DNA of 64,000 nt. Origin: Acidobacteriota bacterium. GTDB taxonomy: Bacteria; Acidobacteriota; Terriglobia; Bryobacterales; Bryobacteraceae. Within the stretch, counting starts at the first letter, position 1; each line of letters starts with the position of its first letter. The notes under the pieces are model-generated. The model did no database searches. It saw nothing but the letters and a program-made list of their open reading frames with translations, and was not told where the DNA came from. The position numbers were made by a program, and so were the translations under genes. Positions 42,789-52,164 of the stretch are shown piece by piece. Location of the stretch: positions 1-64,000 of the forward strand of contig JANXRE010000165.1 in NCBI GenBank assembly GCA_025353165.1, read 5' to 3'.

Positions 42789-44641
42789 GGGATAAGTTGG
42801 TACACGCGGTCCAGCGTGTACACCTTCCCGTTGGCGTTCATCCCCGTAACGTGCAGCGTGAATGTCTTTCCAGGCTCGGTGGCGAGGATGCTCGAAACGT
42901 GAAACTGTCCTTCTTTCCCGGTGCCGGCAACTCGAAAGCCCTGGCCGGTGCCGATTACTTCCCCGGTCCAGAGATACATCATGGAGCGCGTCGCGCGCGT
43001 CTCGCGCCGGAGCTTAGCCCCATAGGACGCGGACTTCGAAATCGCCAGCTCCGGTCCTTTCGGATCGGGCGCTTCAAAGATGATTTTGTTGGGAGTGACC
43101 TCTGGCTCCTGCAATTGGATCGGAACGTCGCGCGAGGCAAAACGGTAGGACCCGAGCATTCCCTCCTTCTTGCCCTCGCGCGAAATCAGCAGCACCCAAT
43201 CGTGGTTGTGGTCCGGCGGTTCGCCGGTCCAGCGGTCACCCTTAAACTTCTTCCCGACCGTGTAATCGCCTGTGATCGGGTTGAACCATTGGATATCGTA
43301 GCCGTGCTTCTCCACCGCCACCTCGACTGGTCCGGGGTTTTCCACATACACGATGTACTCTATATTCTCCAGCGCCAGTGCGCGCCCGCCGTCCACGTCG
43401 AAGTACGGCTCGATCTCCCAGTGCCGGGTGTCGCTCATAAACTCGTACCAGTGCGTCATCTGCTTCGCCGCTGGCGAGTCGGCGTATTTTGCATCCACCG
43501 GGCTGCCCTTACCCGCGAACGTTCCGGTGTTGCCGAACGTGACGTACTGCCCGTTCATAGTGGCGTTCCAGAGCCGGTGCCGGAACTCATCCGTGCCGAT
43601 CGAATTCGCGGCAGCTTTGCCGGCGCCGGAATCCTCCAGGCCGAATTCCGCGTTCACGAACGGGGCCGGGTACAACTGGTGTTCGATTGCGCCGAGCTGA
43701 TCGTCGGACGAGTGATACGTAATGAACGTCATCCAGCCGTCGCCCGCGCACGGCGAGGATGTCACCGCGGCGTCGGCTGTACGGGGGTGTCCGTAGGCGT
43801 CCATCTGCTTCAGCGCGGCGCCGATTTCCTTCGCGAGGCCTTTCGAGTCTTTGTAACTCTCAAACTCCCGCACTCCCTGCCACGTAATGTTCATCGCCGA
43901 GTACCGCGCCACCACGTACCGCAGAAATCGTTCGCGGTCCTGCCACGACGGGAACATTCGGGTGTACGAATCGTGGCCCGGCGCGAGCATCAGGTCGAAC
44001 ACGATGCCCTTGCGATTCATGTACAGCACCCGGCTATCCACCTCGCGAAAGAATTCCGGGTTGGGACGATCCGGCGCGGAGAAGGCTTTGGATTCGTCGC
44101 CCTCCTCGCCGAGCAGGATGCCGCGCAGGTGGTTGAACTTCTGCTCGGCCCGCTTGTTCACGATCTGCTCGAAAGCGCCGCGATCGATAAACGCAAAACG
44201 GTAGCTGATGTCGCCCATCCACAGGTGCGGTTTCCGGTCCACCGGATTCTCGGAGTAGTGCGTGGCCCAATGGTGCATCGTTGCGACGCGCACGAACCCT
44301 AACGCCTCCGAAGGACTGGCCTGGAAGCTGCCGGTCTGCCCGTCGAATCGCTGGATGTTACTGGTGATGCGGTAATCCCAATTGCCCGGCTCCACCGGCG
44401 TGAACCGGATCACCAGCCGGCCGCCGCCATTCCAGAACGCCGGCATCAAATATGTTTTATGATTCGGCGACCGGAATTCCCCTTTCAGTTCGACCGAGAC
44501 GTACGGGTTCGCATGCGCGGAGGACTCGGCCTGATTCATCTCGAATAACAGGTCGCAGGGCGTATAAATCGGTGTTGCGGGGCAGCCCGGCTGCGCCCAC
44601 GCCCAAGCCGCGCACAGCAGTAAAGCGGCACAGAGCTTCAT
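42785..44641 (-). CDS. Secreted DUF5060/glycoside-hydrolase-like protein
   Basis: 618 residues. Signal peptide MKLCAALLLCAAWAWAQ, then an N-terminal DUF5060 beta-sandwich (LLFEMNQAESSAHANPYVSV, GGGRLVIRFTPVEPGNWDYR; about 30-125). A TIM-barrel-like catalytic region follows (HLWMGDISYRFAFIDRGAFE, FNHLRGILLGEEGDESKAFS, VFDLMLAPGHDSYTRMFPSW, then YVVARYSAMNITWQGVREFE with a candidate Glu, and PAPFVNAEFGLEDSG). This matches putative apiosidase/DUF4038-like hydrolases. A C-terminal Ig-like part completes it. The candidate acid/base and nucleophile are the Glu of REFE and of NAEFG; the substrate is unknown. Confidence 0.78.
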   Translation of the reverse strand: MKLCAALLLCAAWAWAQPGCPATPIYTPCDLLFEMNQAESSAHANPYVSVELKGEFRSPNHKTYLMPAFWNGGGRLVIRFTPVEPGNWDYRITSNIQRFDGQTGSFQASPSEALGFVRVATMHHWATHYSENPVDRKPHLWMGDISYRFAFIDRGAFEQIVNKRAEQKFNHLRGILLGEEGDESKAFSAPDRPNPEFFREVDSRVLYMNRKGIVFDLMLAPGHDSYTRMFPSWQDRERFLRYVVARYSAMNITWQGVREFESYKDSKGLAKEIGAALKQMDAYGHPRTADAAVTSSPCAGDGWMTFITYHSSDDQLGAIEHQLYPAPFVNAEFGLEDSGAGKAAANSIGTDEFRHRLWNATMNGQYVTFGNTGTFAGKGSPVDAKYADSPAAKQMTHWYEFMSDTRHWEIEPYFDVDGGRALALENIEYIVYVENPGPVEVAVEKHGYDIQWFNPITGDYTVGKKFKGDRWTGEPPDHNHDWVLLISREGKKEGMLGSYRFASRDVPIQLQEPEVTPNKIIFEAPDPKGPELAISKSASYGAKLRRETRATRSMMYLWTGEVIGTGQGFRVAGTGKEGQFHVSSILATEPGKTFTLHVTGMNANGKVYTLDRVYQLIP

Positions 44642-44666
44642 AGTTCGATTATCCTCGAGTGTAACG

Positions 44667-46982
44667 ATGACGAGCCTTCCAACGCTGGCATTCTTGCTCT
44701 GCGCTCTCTCCGCGACGGCCGCGACGATCGCCGAAAAGACTGCCGGCCTGCAGCGAATCCCCGGTTACTTCGTCCTGTACTGGGACGACAAGAACGGAAA
44801 GATGTACGTCGAGATCGACAAACTGGACACTGAGTTCCTGTACGTCAACTCGCTGCCGGCGGGTGTCGGATCCAACGATATCGGCCTCGATCGCGGGCAG
44901 TTGGGCGGCGAGCGCATCGTGAAATTCGAACGCACCGGCCCGCGCGTTCTGTTGATGCAGCCGAATTACCGCTATCGCGCAATCACCGCCGACGCCGCCG
45001 AGCGCCGCGCTGTCGAGGAATCCTTCGCGCAATCGGCAATCTGGGGATTCGACGTTCAGGCCGAGGACGCCGGGCGTGTGTTGATCGATGTCACGGCGTT
45101 CTTTCTCCGCGATGCCCACGATGTCGCCGGCGCGCTTCAGCGAGCGAAGCAGGGCGCCTATCATCTGGATGCGACCCGCTGCGCGTTCTATTTTCCCCGC
45201 ACCAAGAACTTCCCGAAGAATACGGAAGTGGAAGCCACCATCACTCTCACCGGCGAGCCGCAAGGAAGATTCGTCGCGTCGGTGACGCCCTCTCCCGAAG
45301 CGGTCACAGTCCGCCAGCATCATTCGTTTGTCGAACTGCCCGGACCGGGCTACCAGCCGCGCGCCTTCGATCCTCGCGCCGGATTCTTTGGCACCGAGTT
45401 CATGGACTATGCCGCTCCGCTCGGCGAACCCCTGGTGAAGCGCTACATCGAGCGCCACCGCCTTCAGAAGGGCGGAACGATTACCTATTACCTGGACCGC
45501 GGAGCGCCGGAGCCGATCCGCTCCGCGCTGCTGGAAGGCGCTCGCTGGTGGGAGCAGGCGTTCGCCGCCGCTGGTTTTCCCAACGCGTGGCGCGTGGAAC
45601 TGATGCCGGAGGACGCCGACCCCATGGACGTCCGCTACAACATCATTCAGTGGGTACACCGTTCGACCCGCGGCTGGTCCTACGGCGCTGCGGTGTCGGA
45701 CCCGCGAACGGGCGAGATCATCCAGGGACACGTCACCCTCGGTTCGCTTCGCGTCCGCCAGGACTGGCTTATCGCGGAGGGACTGCTCGCGCCCTACGAA
45801 AAGGGCAAACCCAGGAATCCGGAACTCGAGCGAATGGCGCTGGCGCGGCTGCGGCAACTGGCGGCGCACGAGGTCGGCCATACGCTTGGCCTGTCGCACA
45901 ACTTCGCCGCCAGCGTTAAAGGGCGTGCGTCGGTCATGGATTACCCGTACCCGTTGATCCAGCTATCGCCGTCCGGCGTGCCCGACCTTTCCGATGCCTA
46001 CGCAACGGGCATCGGTGAATGGGACAAGATCGCGATCCGCTGGGGTTACGGCAACGACGATTCGGCGCTCCGCGCGAGTTTGCAGCAGGGGTATGTCTTC
46101 ATCACCGACGAGGATGCCCGGCCGGAGGGCGGGGCGCATCCGCTGGCGCATCTCTGGGACAACGGGACCGATCCTGTCGTCGAATTGTTGCGCCTGCTGG
46201 ATGTTCGCCGGGCCGCGCTGGCGCGTTTTGGCGCGGACAATATTCCCGTGGGCCGGCCCTGGAGCACTCTCGAGGATGTGCTGGCGCCCGTCTATCTGCT
46301 GCACCGCTACCAGACCGAGGCGGCCGCGAAGGTGCTCGGCGGTTTCAACTACACCTATGCGCTGCGCGGAGATGGCCAGCCGATCGTCGCGCCAGTCCCG
46401 GAGGAATGGCAGCGCCGGGCGCTGGATGCGCTGCTCGCTACTCTGCGCTCGGACGCGCTGACTCTGCCGGCGCGCATTCTTGCGTGGATGCCGCCGCACG
46501 CGTTCGGGTATCGCCGCACCCAGGAGGATTTCAAAGGACGCACCGGTCTGACTTTCGACCCCATGGGACCGGTGGAAGCGGCGGCGAATCTCACCGTCGG
46601 CCTGATTCTGAACGAGGAGCGGGCTGCGCGCCTGGCGCAAAAGCCGGCCAACTCGCTGAATTTGGACACGGTCATCGACCGGCTGCTCGAAGCCACGTGG
46701 CGCAAAGGCTCCGCAAGCGACGCGACGGATCGAACCGTGGATTCCGTGGTCCTGTATCACCTGATGTCGCTCGCCTCAAACGCCGGCGCGCCGGAGCAGG
46801 TTCGCGCGATCGCCTTCGCAAAGCTCGGAGCGTTGCGGACGTATCTGGAGTCGGAACAGAGCGCTCTTGCGAAGTATTCCGTGGCTCAAATAAAAGCCTT
46901 CGAGAGCAACCCGAAAGAGATCAACGTGGCGAAGCCAATCGAACCGCCGCCCGGCCAGCCCATCGGCTGCGATTGGAATTAA
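44667..46982 (+). CDS. Secreted zinc-dependent metalloprotease (DUF5117/DUF4953 type)
   Basis: 771 residues. Signal peptide MTSLPTLAFLLCALSATAA. The N-terminal DUF5117-like domain (GYFVLYWDDKNGKMYVEI, LPAGVGSNDIGLDRGQLGGE) precedes a metzincin-like zinc site AAHEVGHTLGLSHNFAAS: HExxHxxGxxH with Glu as base. Downstream SVMDYPYPLIQL is a Met-turn candidate. The barrel-like N-terminus and long C-terminal helical part (to about 770) match large exported acidobacterial metalloproteases. It would degrade proteins outside the inner membrane. Its start lies 25 bases from the divergent DUF5060 gene and its stop overlaps the convergent dedA. Confidence 0.88.
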   Translation: MTSLPTLAFLLCALSATAATIAEKTAGLQRIPGYFVLYWDDKNGKMYVEIDKLDTEFLYVNSLPAGVGSNDIGLDRGQLGGERIVKFERTGPRVLLMQPNYRYRAITADAAERRAVEESFAQSAIWGFDVQAEDAGRVLIDVTAFFLRDAHDVAGALQRAKQGAYHLDATRCAFYFPRTKNFPKNTEVEATITLTGEPQGRFVASVTPSPEAVTVRQHHSFVELPGPGYQPRAFDPRAGFFGTEFMDYAAPLGEPLVKRYIERHRLQKGGTITYYLDRGAPEPIRSALLEGARWWEQAFAAAGFPNAWRVELMPEDADPMDVRYNIIQWVHRSTRGWSYGAAVSDPRTGEIIQGHVTLGSLRVRQDWLIAEGLLAPYEKGKPRNPELERMALARLRQLAAHEVGHTLGLSHNFAASVKGRASVMDYPYPLIQLSPSGVPDLSDAYATGIGEWDKIAIRWGYGNDDSALRASLQQGYVFITDEDARPEGGAHPLAHLWDNGTDPVVELLRLLDVRRAALARFGADNIPVGRPWSTLEDVLAPVYLLHRYQTEAAAKVLGGFNYTYALRGDGQPIVAPVPEEWQRRALDALLATLRSDALTLPARILAWMPPHAFGYRRTQEDFKGRTGLTFDPMGPVEAAANLTVGLILNEERAARLAQKPANSLNLDTVIDRLLEATWRKGSASDATDRTVDSVVLYHLMSLASNAGAPEQVRAIAFAKLGALRTYLESEQSALAKYSVAQIKAFESNPKEINVAKPIEPPPGQPIGCDWN

Positions 46983-47569
46983 GCGGCGCGCCTCCACCGC
47001 CAAAGTCCATACAGCGCCGCCAGGAGAAGGACCACGCCCGAGATCAGCAGCATGTTCTCGTGAACCATCGCCGCCGCTTCCTTCCAATGCTCACCGAAAA
47101 AATACCCGATCGCGAGAAACGTGCAGACCCACAAAAACGCTCCCGACCAGGCGTACGCCGCGAAAGCCCGGAATTCCAATCGCGACGTCCCCGCGACGAT
47201 GGCAGTGAAGTGCCGCACTCCCGCGATGTAGTAGCCCGCAAACAGCGCCCAATGCCCGATGCGGTTGAACCAACCGTGCACGTAATCCAACCTGCTTTCC
47301 GTCAGGTGAACGTACCGCCCGTACTTGTGCACGAATCCCAGGCCCAACGTGCGGCCGAGGATGTAACTCGTCGTAATCCCAGAAATGCTGCCGAAGAAGG
47401 CTACCGCCAGCGTCGGAACCGGCTGCAAGTGCCCCTGCGAAACCAGGTAGCCGCAGAAGACCAGCATCGTTTCGTCCGGGATGGGAATCCCGACGATGCC
47501 GAACATCAGCAGAGCGTATATGGCGACGTAGCCATAAGTGGCTATCCACTGGAGGATGAACTCTAGCAC
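46979..47569 (-). CDS. DedA family membrane protein
   Basis: 196 residues, within the usual range. The hydrophobic start AIYALLMFGIVGIPIPDETM, FCGYLVSQGHLQPVP, AFFGSISGITTSYILGRTLG and the G-x-R motif region YYIAGVRHFTAIVAGTSRLE are typical of SNARE-associated/DedA (VTT) proteins. These are thought to flip phospholipids or undecaprenyl phosphate and support membrane integrity. The last helix (LLISGVVLLLAALYGLWRW) is present. The gene overlaps the convergent metalloprotease by four bases. Confidence 0.88.
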   Translation of the reverse strand: MLEFILQWIATYGYVAIYALLMFGIVGIPIPDETMLVFCGYLVSQGHLQPVPTLAVAFFGSISGITTSYILGRTLGLGFVHKYGRYVHLTESRLDYVHGWFNRIGHWALFAGYYIAGVRHFTAIVAGTSRLEFRAFAAYAWSGAFLWVCTFLAIGYFFGEHWKEAAAMVHENMLLISGVVLLLAALYGLWRWRRAA

Positions 47570-47641
47570 GCGACTCCTTCCACCTTAGCAGCCAGCTCGT
47601 TTTTTCCGAAAACTTCGCCCGCGCGGTCCGATAGGAGTCTT

Positions 47642-48124
47642 GTGAGCCGGTTTGCCGAGAACGCAAAGGAACTGATGGATGCCGCGGAATCCGCGCTCCG
47701 GTCTGGCGCGGAAATCAGCCCCATGACGATCCTGATCGGCGCGGAGGGAGGGATCCGCATGATTGCCGGCTCCGACTGGCCCCTTGAAAGTCTCGGGAAC
47801 CTGCACGGCTCCCGAATGGCGTACCGGGTCAGCCAGAATCAGGCGGGCATTCGGGTCGAAGGCCGGGCGGCTGGCAGAAGTTGCGTCCTGGAGACGGCCA
47901 AACCCAGTCATGTCGCCCGCCTTCTTCTGGCGGGAAACGGGTCTAACGGCTGGGCATTGCGACAGCCGGCGTGGAGTTCCGAAGCGCTCGGGCCACCACC
48001 TCGCGCCTTTGGCTGCCGGTGTAAATCTGGCGAGGGCGCGCGATCTTCTGCTCGGGATCCTGCAACATTTCCTGCCACTGCGCCAGCCAGCCCACCGTCC
48101 TCGGAATGGCAAACAGGACAGTGA
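47642..48124 (+). CDS. Small hypothetical protein with long antisense overlap with gltA
   Basis: The frame from GTG 47642 reads MSRFAENAKELMDAAESALR, AEISPMTILIGAEGGIRMIA and GSDWPLESLGN, then AYRVSQNQAGIRVEGRAAGR and a short ARLLLAG end. This is a compact alpha/beta type that I recall from acidobacterial genomes, usually ending near the LLLAG motif (about residue 100, position 47940). The remaining 60 residues lie antisense within the citrate synthase gene and look non-native. A small deletion or frameshift may have removed the original stop. Function unknown. The conserved part supports a real gene; the exact end is uncertain. Confidence 0.55.
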   Translation: MSRFAENAKELMDAAESALRSGAEISPMTILIGAEGGIRMIAGSDWPLESLGNLHGSRMAYRVSQNQAGIRVEGRAAGRSCVLETAKPSHVARLLLAGNGSNGWALRQPAWSSEALGPPPRAFGCRCKSGEGARSSARDPATFPATAPASPPSSEWQTGQ

Positions 48125-49262
48125 ACATGTCCGGGCGGAAACCCATGGCCTGAAAGATGATGCCCGAGTAGAAATCGACATTCGGATACAGCCGCCGCTT
48201 GACGAAATAATCGTCCTCGAGTGCGATTCTTTCCAGCTCCATGCCGATTTCGAGACGCGGGTTGATCCCGGTGACCTCGAACACTTCGTAGGCGGTCCGT
48301 TTCACGATGCGCGCGCGCGGATCGTAGTTCTTGTACACGCGGTGGCCGAAGCCCATCAGCTTACGGCGGCCTTCCTTCACTTCCTGTATGTAGCCCGGGA
48401 TGTTGTCCTTGGTGCCGATCAGGTCCAGCATCTCCAGCACTTCCTGGTTGGCTCCACCATGCAGCGGACCGGACAGCGCCGAGGCGGCCGCGCTGACGCT
48501 GAGATACGGATCTGCCATCGCGCTGCCCACGGCGCGCATGACATTCGTCGAGCAGTTCTGCTCATGGTCGGCGTGAAGCGTGAACAAAAGGTCGAGGGCG
48601 CGGGCGAGAATCGGGTTCGCCACGTACTTCGGTTCCACCCTCCGCCACAGCATGTTCATGTAGTTCTCGATGTAGCCGAGATCGTTGTCGGGATACACAT
48701 AGTAACGGCCGAACGCGTGGCGATAGGAATACGCGCTGAGCGACGGCATCTTGGCAATGAGCCGCACCATCTGGCGCATCCGGTTGGCCGGGTCGTGAAC
48801 CTCTTTGGCCTCGGGGTAAACCGTGGACAGGGCGGCGACCGTCGAGACCAGCATGCCCATCGGATGGGCGTCGTGCCGGAACCCCTCCATGAACTTCTTG
48901 GTCGATTCGTGCAAGAGCGTGTGGCGGCCGATACCGTTTTTCCACTCCACGTACTGTTCCTCGGTCGGCAGCTCGCCGTGAATAATCAGGTACGCGACTT
49001 CGAGAAACGTGCAATGTTCCGCCAAGTCTTCAATTGGATAGCCCCGATATTCGAGGATTCCCCGATCGCCGTCGATGAAGGTGATCGAGCTCTCGCAGGA
49101 CGCCGTATTGAGAAACGCCGGGTCGTACGTCATCAGTCCGAAGTCCTCGGCGTCCGTCTTAATGTGTCGGAGCTCCAGGGCCCGGACCGTGCCTTTATAA
49201 AGAGGAACTGTGTAAGTCTTGCCGGTGCGGTTATCCGTTATTGTGAGCGTCTCTTCTGGCAT
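47943..49262 (-). CDS. gltA: Citrate synthase (type II-like)
   Basis: 439 residues. All catalytic segments are present: LHADHEQNCSTNVMRAVGSA (His, about 230), SGPLHGGANQEVLEMLDLIG (His, about 265), MGFGHRVYKNYDPRARIVKR (about 305-320) and YPNVDFYSGIIFQAMGF with the catalytic Asp (about 361). It condenses acetyl-CoA and oxaloacetate in the first TCA step. An N-terminal extension of about 50 residues (MPEETLTITDNRTGKTYTVP) is that of the hexameric type II enzymes, which are NADH-sensitive in many Gram-negatives. A GGAAAGGA ribosome-binding site precedes the ATG. Confidence 0.95.
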   Translation of the reverse strand: MPEETLTITDNRTGKTYTVPLYKGTVRALELRHIKTDAEDFGLMTYDPAFLNTASCESSITFIDGDRGILEYRGYPIEDLAEHCTFLEVAYLIIHGELPTEEQYVEWKNGIGRHTLLHESTKKFMEGFRHDAHPMGMLVSTVAALSTVYPEAKEVHDPANRMRQMVRLIAKMPSLSAYSYRHAFGRYYVYPDNDLGYIENYMNMLWRRVEPKYVANPILARALDLLFTLHADHEQNCSTNVMRAVGSAMADPYLSVSAAASALSGPLHGGANQEVLEMLDLIGTKDNIPGYIQEVKEGRRKLMGFGHRVYKNYDPRARIVKRTAYEVFEVTGINPRLEIGMELERIALEDDYFVKRRLYPNVDFYSGIIFQAMGFRPDMFTVLFAIPRTVGWLAQWQEMLQDPEQKIARPRQIYTGSQRREVVARALRNSTPAVAMPSR

Positions 49263-49390
49263 GAGAGCGTCCTTTCCTATAGATACCTCATGTTAACATC
49301 TGAGCCTTTTTTAAATCCGAAATCCTGCGGGCTTCGTAGATCCCCATGAAGGGCGGCGGCAAGCCCCCTCAAAAATCAGAGGAGAAACTA

Positions 49391-50944
49391 GTGCGCACAT
49401 TGCAACCTTACCTGTGCCTGTGCTTTGCGTTGTTCCTGCTGCTGCCCGCGAATTCGTTCGCGGCCAGTCACCGTGAGGCCCCGATAACGGCCTTGGACAC
49501 CAAGGCCGATATCACCGACCTGTACGCGTTCGTCAGCTACAACGACCCCAGCAAAGTCACCATGATCCTGAACGTGGACCCGTTCCTCGAGCCTTCCAAC
49601 GGCCCGAACTACTTCCCGTTCGATCCCAACATCTTGTACGCGATCCGCGTGGACAACAGCAACTCGGCCCACGGCGACGTCGTGTTCGAGTTCCGGTTTA
49701 TAAGCGAGATCCGGGCCCCCGGGCTGTTTACGGGCTTCGCCGGGGTAGGGAACGGCATCGCCGCTCCCGCCGGTTCCCCGCCGCCGGTCACGCCCGGCAG
49801 CCCGCTGGTGCCCCCAGCCATCACGGCTCTGGACGGTGCCGGGTCGGAAGGGTTCAGCCTGCGCCAGCACTATACCGTGACGATGGTGGCAAACGGCATT
49901 CGGACCCCGCTGACGAACTCGAGCGGCAACCCCCTGTTCGCCGTGCCGAGCAACGTCGGCCCTCGCACCATGCCGGATTATCCCAGCCTGGCGAAGCAGG
50001 GCATCTATGATCTTGGCAACGGCATCCGCGTCTGGGCGGGAACCGCCGACGATCCCTTCTTCATCGACCTCGGCGCCGCGTTCGACACCTTGAATTTCCG
50101 CAAACTGGTCAGCGGCGGCGTGTTGAACGATGTCCAGGATGGGGCCGACCAGGTCAACTTCGTGGCGGATCACCTTTCGGGGTTTAACGTCAATTCCATC
50201 GCCATCGAAGTGCCCATCGCCATGCTGACCCGCGTCGGCAAGCAGGTCCCGGCGAGCGATCCTGCCGCGGCCATCGGCATCTGGGGAACTACTTCCCGCG
50301 CAGCCACGACGACCCGTGGGCCGAACAGCCTGGTAGACTCCGGCGATTTCCAGCAGATTCAGCGAATGGGCAACCCGCTCATCAACGAACTGATCATCGG
50401 GACCGGAGACAAAGACAAATGGAGCATGAGCGCTCCTAAGGACGACATGCAGTTCGCCGCTTATGCGCTCGATCCGCTGCTCGCGCGCATTTTCAACGCC
50501 GCCTTGGGCGTGAACGTGCCGCCTCCGCCCCGCAACGACCTCCTGCTGTTGGTCACCTATGCGGCGCCGATCGCCGCGCCGGGCACTCCGGCCGGACCAG
50601 TGGCGGACTTGCTCCGGTTGAACACCGGAGTCCCACCGACGCCGATGGCCCAGCGGAAACGGCTGGCCGTTCTCGCGGGTGATCTCGGCGGATTCCCCAA
50701 TGGCCGCCGCTTGACGGACGATGTAGTGGACATTGCGTCGAGGGTGGTCGCGGGAGTCCTTGTGCCCGGATACAACATCTTTCCGAACAATCGGATTGGC
50801 GACGGTGTAAACCGGAGTGACGTACCAGCCCAGGAAGTATTCCCGTACATCGGTTGGGCCAACAGCGGCCGCGACCGGCAGCACACCGATCCGGGCGACG
50901 CGGGATGCTCGGCTCCGATGTTCTTCCCCTGTCCGATGCAGTAA
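49391..50944 (+). CDS. Secreted DUF4331 protein
   Basis: 517 residues from the GTG at 49391, which is preceded by AGAGGAGA; the frame from 49346 has no leader. Signal peptide YLCLCFALFLLLPANSFA, then the DUF4331 hallmark ASHREAPITALDTKADITDL and YAFVSYNDPSKVTMILNVDP. Further conserved pieces are GIYDLGNGIRVWAGTADDPF and FNVNSIAIEVPIAMLTRVGK, and late GDGVNRSDVPAQEVFPYIGW. The family is exported and of unknown function. The protein ends at a long hairpin (50949-51010). Confidence 0.87.
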   Translation: MRTLQPYLCLCFALFLLLPANSFAASHREAPITALDTKADITDLYAFVSYNDPSKVTMILNVDPFLEPSNGPNYFPFDPNILYAIRVDNSNSAHGDVVFEFRFISEIRAPGLFTGFAGVGNGIAAPAGSPPPVTPGSPLVPPAITALDGAGSEGFSLRQHYTVTMVANGIRTPLTNSSGNPLFAVPSNVGPRTMPDYPSLAKQGIYDLGNGIRVWAGTADDPFFIDLGAAFDTLNFRKLVSGGVLNDVQDGADQVNFVADHLSGFNVNSIAIEVPIAMLTRVGKQVPASDPAAAIGIWGTTSRAATTTRGPNSLVDSGDFQQIQRMGNPLINELIIGTGDKDKWSMSAPKDDMQFAAYALDPLLARIFNAALGVNVPPPPRNDLLLLVTYAAPIAAPGTPAGPVADLLRLNTGVPPTPMAQRKRLAVLAGDLGGFPNGRRLTDDVVDIASRVVAGVLVPGYNIFPNNRIGDGVNRSDVPAQEVFPYIGWANSGRDRQHTDPGDAGCSAPMFFPCPMQ

Positions 50945-50948
50945 AAAG

Positions 50949-51010
50949 CAGGGACGGGCGAGACGTTACCTACTCCGGAGGGGAATAGGGAAACGTCTCC
51001 TCCGTCCCTG
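50949..51010. terminator. Long hairpin after the DUF4331 gene
   Basis: CAGGGACGG-gc-GAGACGTT (50949-50967) pairs with AACGTCTC-ct-CCGTCCCTG (50992-51010): 17 pairs with a two-base internal mismatch and a 24-base loop. No T-run follows. It begins four bases after the stop codon, so it is probably a transcript 3'-end structure. Confidence 0.65.
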
Positions 51011-51374
51011 GTTCCAACCCTTAGTCATTCCCCAAGGGCCTTCGCAGAAGTTTGAGTTGCGTACGCTGCCAGGCCCGAAAGGGAGCCTCGGGAGTTGGAT
51101 GTGTCCTTCTCCCGCAGTCAACCGTCTATGCCGCCGCCGTATCGCGATCTTCATCAGGCCGCGAAGACTCGTTGGCGACGATCGGCCGTTCTTCCGGAGT
51201 CGGCGTTTTCGTTTTGCCATCCTCGTTCGGGTGGTATGCTCCGAAAAACCTGGGACGGGCTCGCGGTCGATTCGTCGAAACGCGGGTGCTTTGATCATCC
51301 GTAAATCCGCTGCAATGGGTGGGGGTCGTTACCTGGTGAAGGTCGAAACTTTTAGTAAACGGAGGCTTTTCGTT
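51011..51374. other. Intergenic stretch without recognisable gene
   Basis: 364 bases between the hairpin and the broken PEP-CTERM gene. Short frames in all directions show no family-like sequence. GGAGG at 51359-51363 is a plausible ribosome-binding site for the ATG at 51375. Nothing else is supported. Confidence 0.5.
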
Positions 51375-52035
51375 ATGATCGGCGACGCTGCTGTTAGCCG
51401 CGGCGCTTCCATGGCAGGCACGCGCCGGCACATTCGACTTCAGCTTCGGAGGTGCTGGGGTAAGTGGCACGGTCGAGTTGACTTATGGCGTAGCCACAGA
51501 CGGGAAGTATCCCCAAGCCTTTGAAGTCACCGGAATTAGCGGTACCTTCTCTGACTCGAATAATGGCCTCAACATCGTCAACGCACCGATCGGTCCGCTC
51601 GAGCCCATCAAGCACGACACGCCGGAACCCACGAACTTGCTGGCCCCGCTCGATTTCAGCAGGTTCGCGGTAACGGCGGGCCTGCCCCCGGTCAACAACG
51701 GCTTTCTGACCTATGACAACCTCTTCTATCCCGGCGGCTCGCCGCAAACCGCCTCCGACTACCCGGTCTCCGGCGGATTCTTCGATATTTACGGACTGCT
51801 CTTCGATATCGGCGGCGGCAGAGTGGTCGACTTCTGGAGCAACGGTGACTTCAGCGGGACCGGCGCCGGTCCCATCGATTACGGCGTCGCGGTCGCTACC
51901 CAGGATAAGTCGTTGGATTATGCCGGTGGTGGCGTGTAGGTGGCTCCGGAGCCCGGCGCGTTTGTCCTGCTCGGCAGCGGGCTACTAGGGATGCTGGTGT
52001 GGCGGCGGCGCGCTGCCCGTCAGAGGTCGCTTTAA
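51375..52035 (+). pseudogene. PEP-CTERM secreted protein broken by a frameshift and an in-frame stop
   Basis: The leader TLLLAAALPWQARA and the body FDFSFGGAGVSGTVELTYGV, then GFLTYDNLFYPGGSPQT and FDIYGLLFDIGGGRVVDFWS, share one frame. It lacks a start codon: the ATG at 51375 is in another frame, so a one-base indel near 51385 is needed. The body runs to GGV, then TAG at 51937-51939. The same frame continues directly into the sorting signal VAPEPGAFVLLGSGLLGMLV and a WRRRAA basic end, then TAA 52033. PEP-CTERM proteins are cut and anchored by exosortase. Two independent lesions favour a pseudogene; stop read-through is the alternative. Confidence 0.65.
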
Positions 52036-52164
52036 AGGAATCGTCGGAATCGCCGGAAAGCCCGAGACCGGATGAACAAACTACATTGTGTTACGCCGCC
52101 GGGCCCTGTCCGGTTCCCGGAAAGCGCCCAAGCCCAGCGCCCCTGATCTGCGGGATGTCCTTAG

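Noticed and set aside
42797-44302. 501-codon frame opposite the DUF5060 gene
   Set aside because: Antisense shadow; the DUF5060 frame has a signal peptide and domain motifs.
47763-49349. 528-codon frame opposite citrate synthase
   Set aside because: Antisense shadow of an unmistakable citrate synthase gene.
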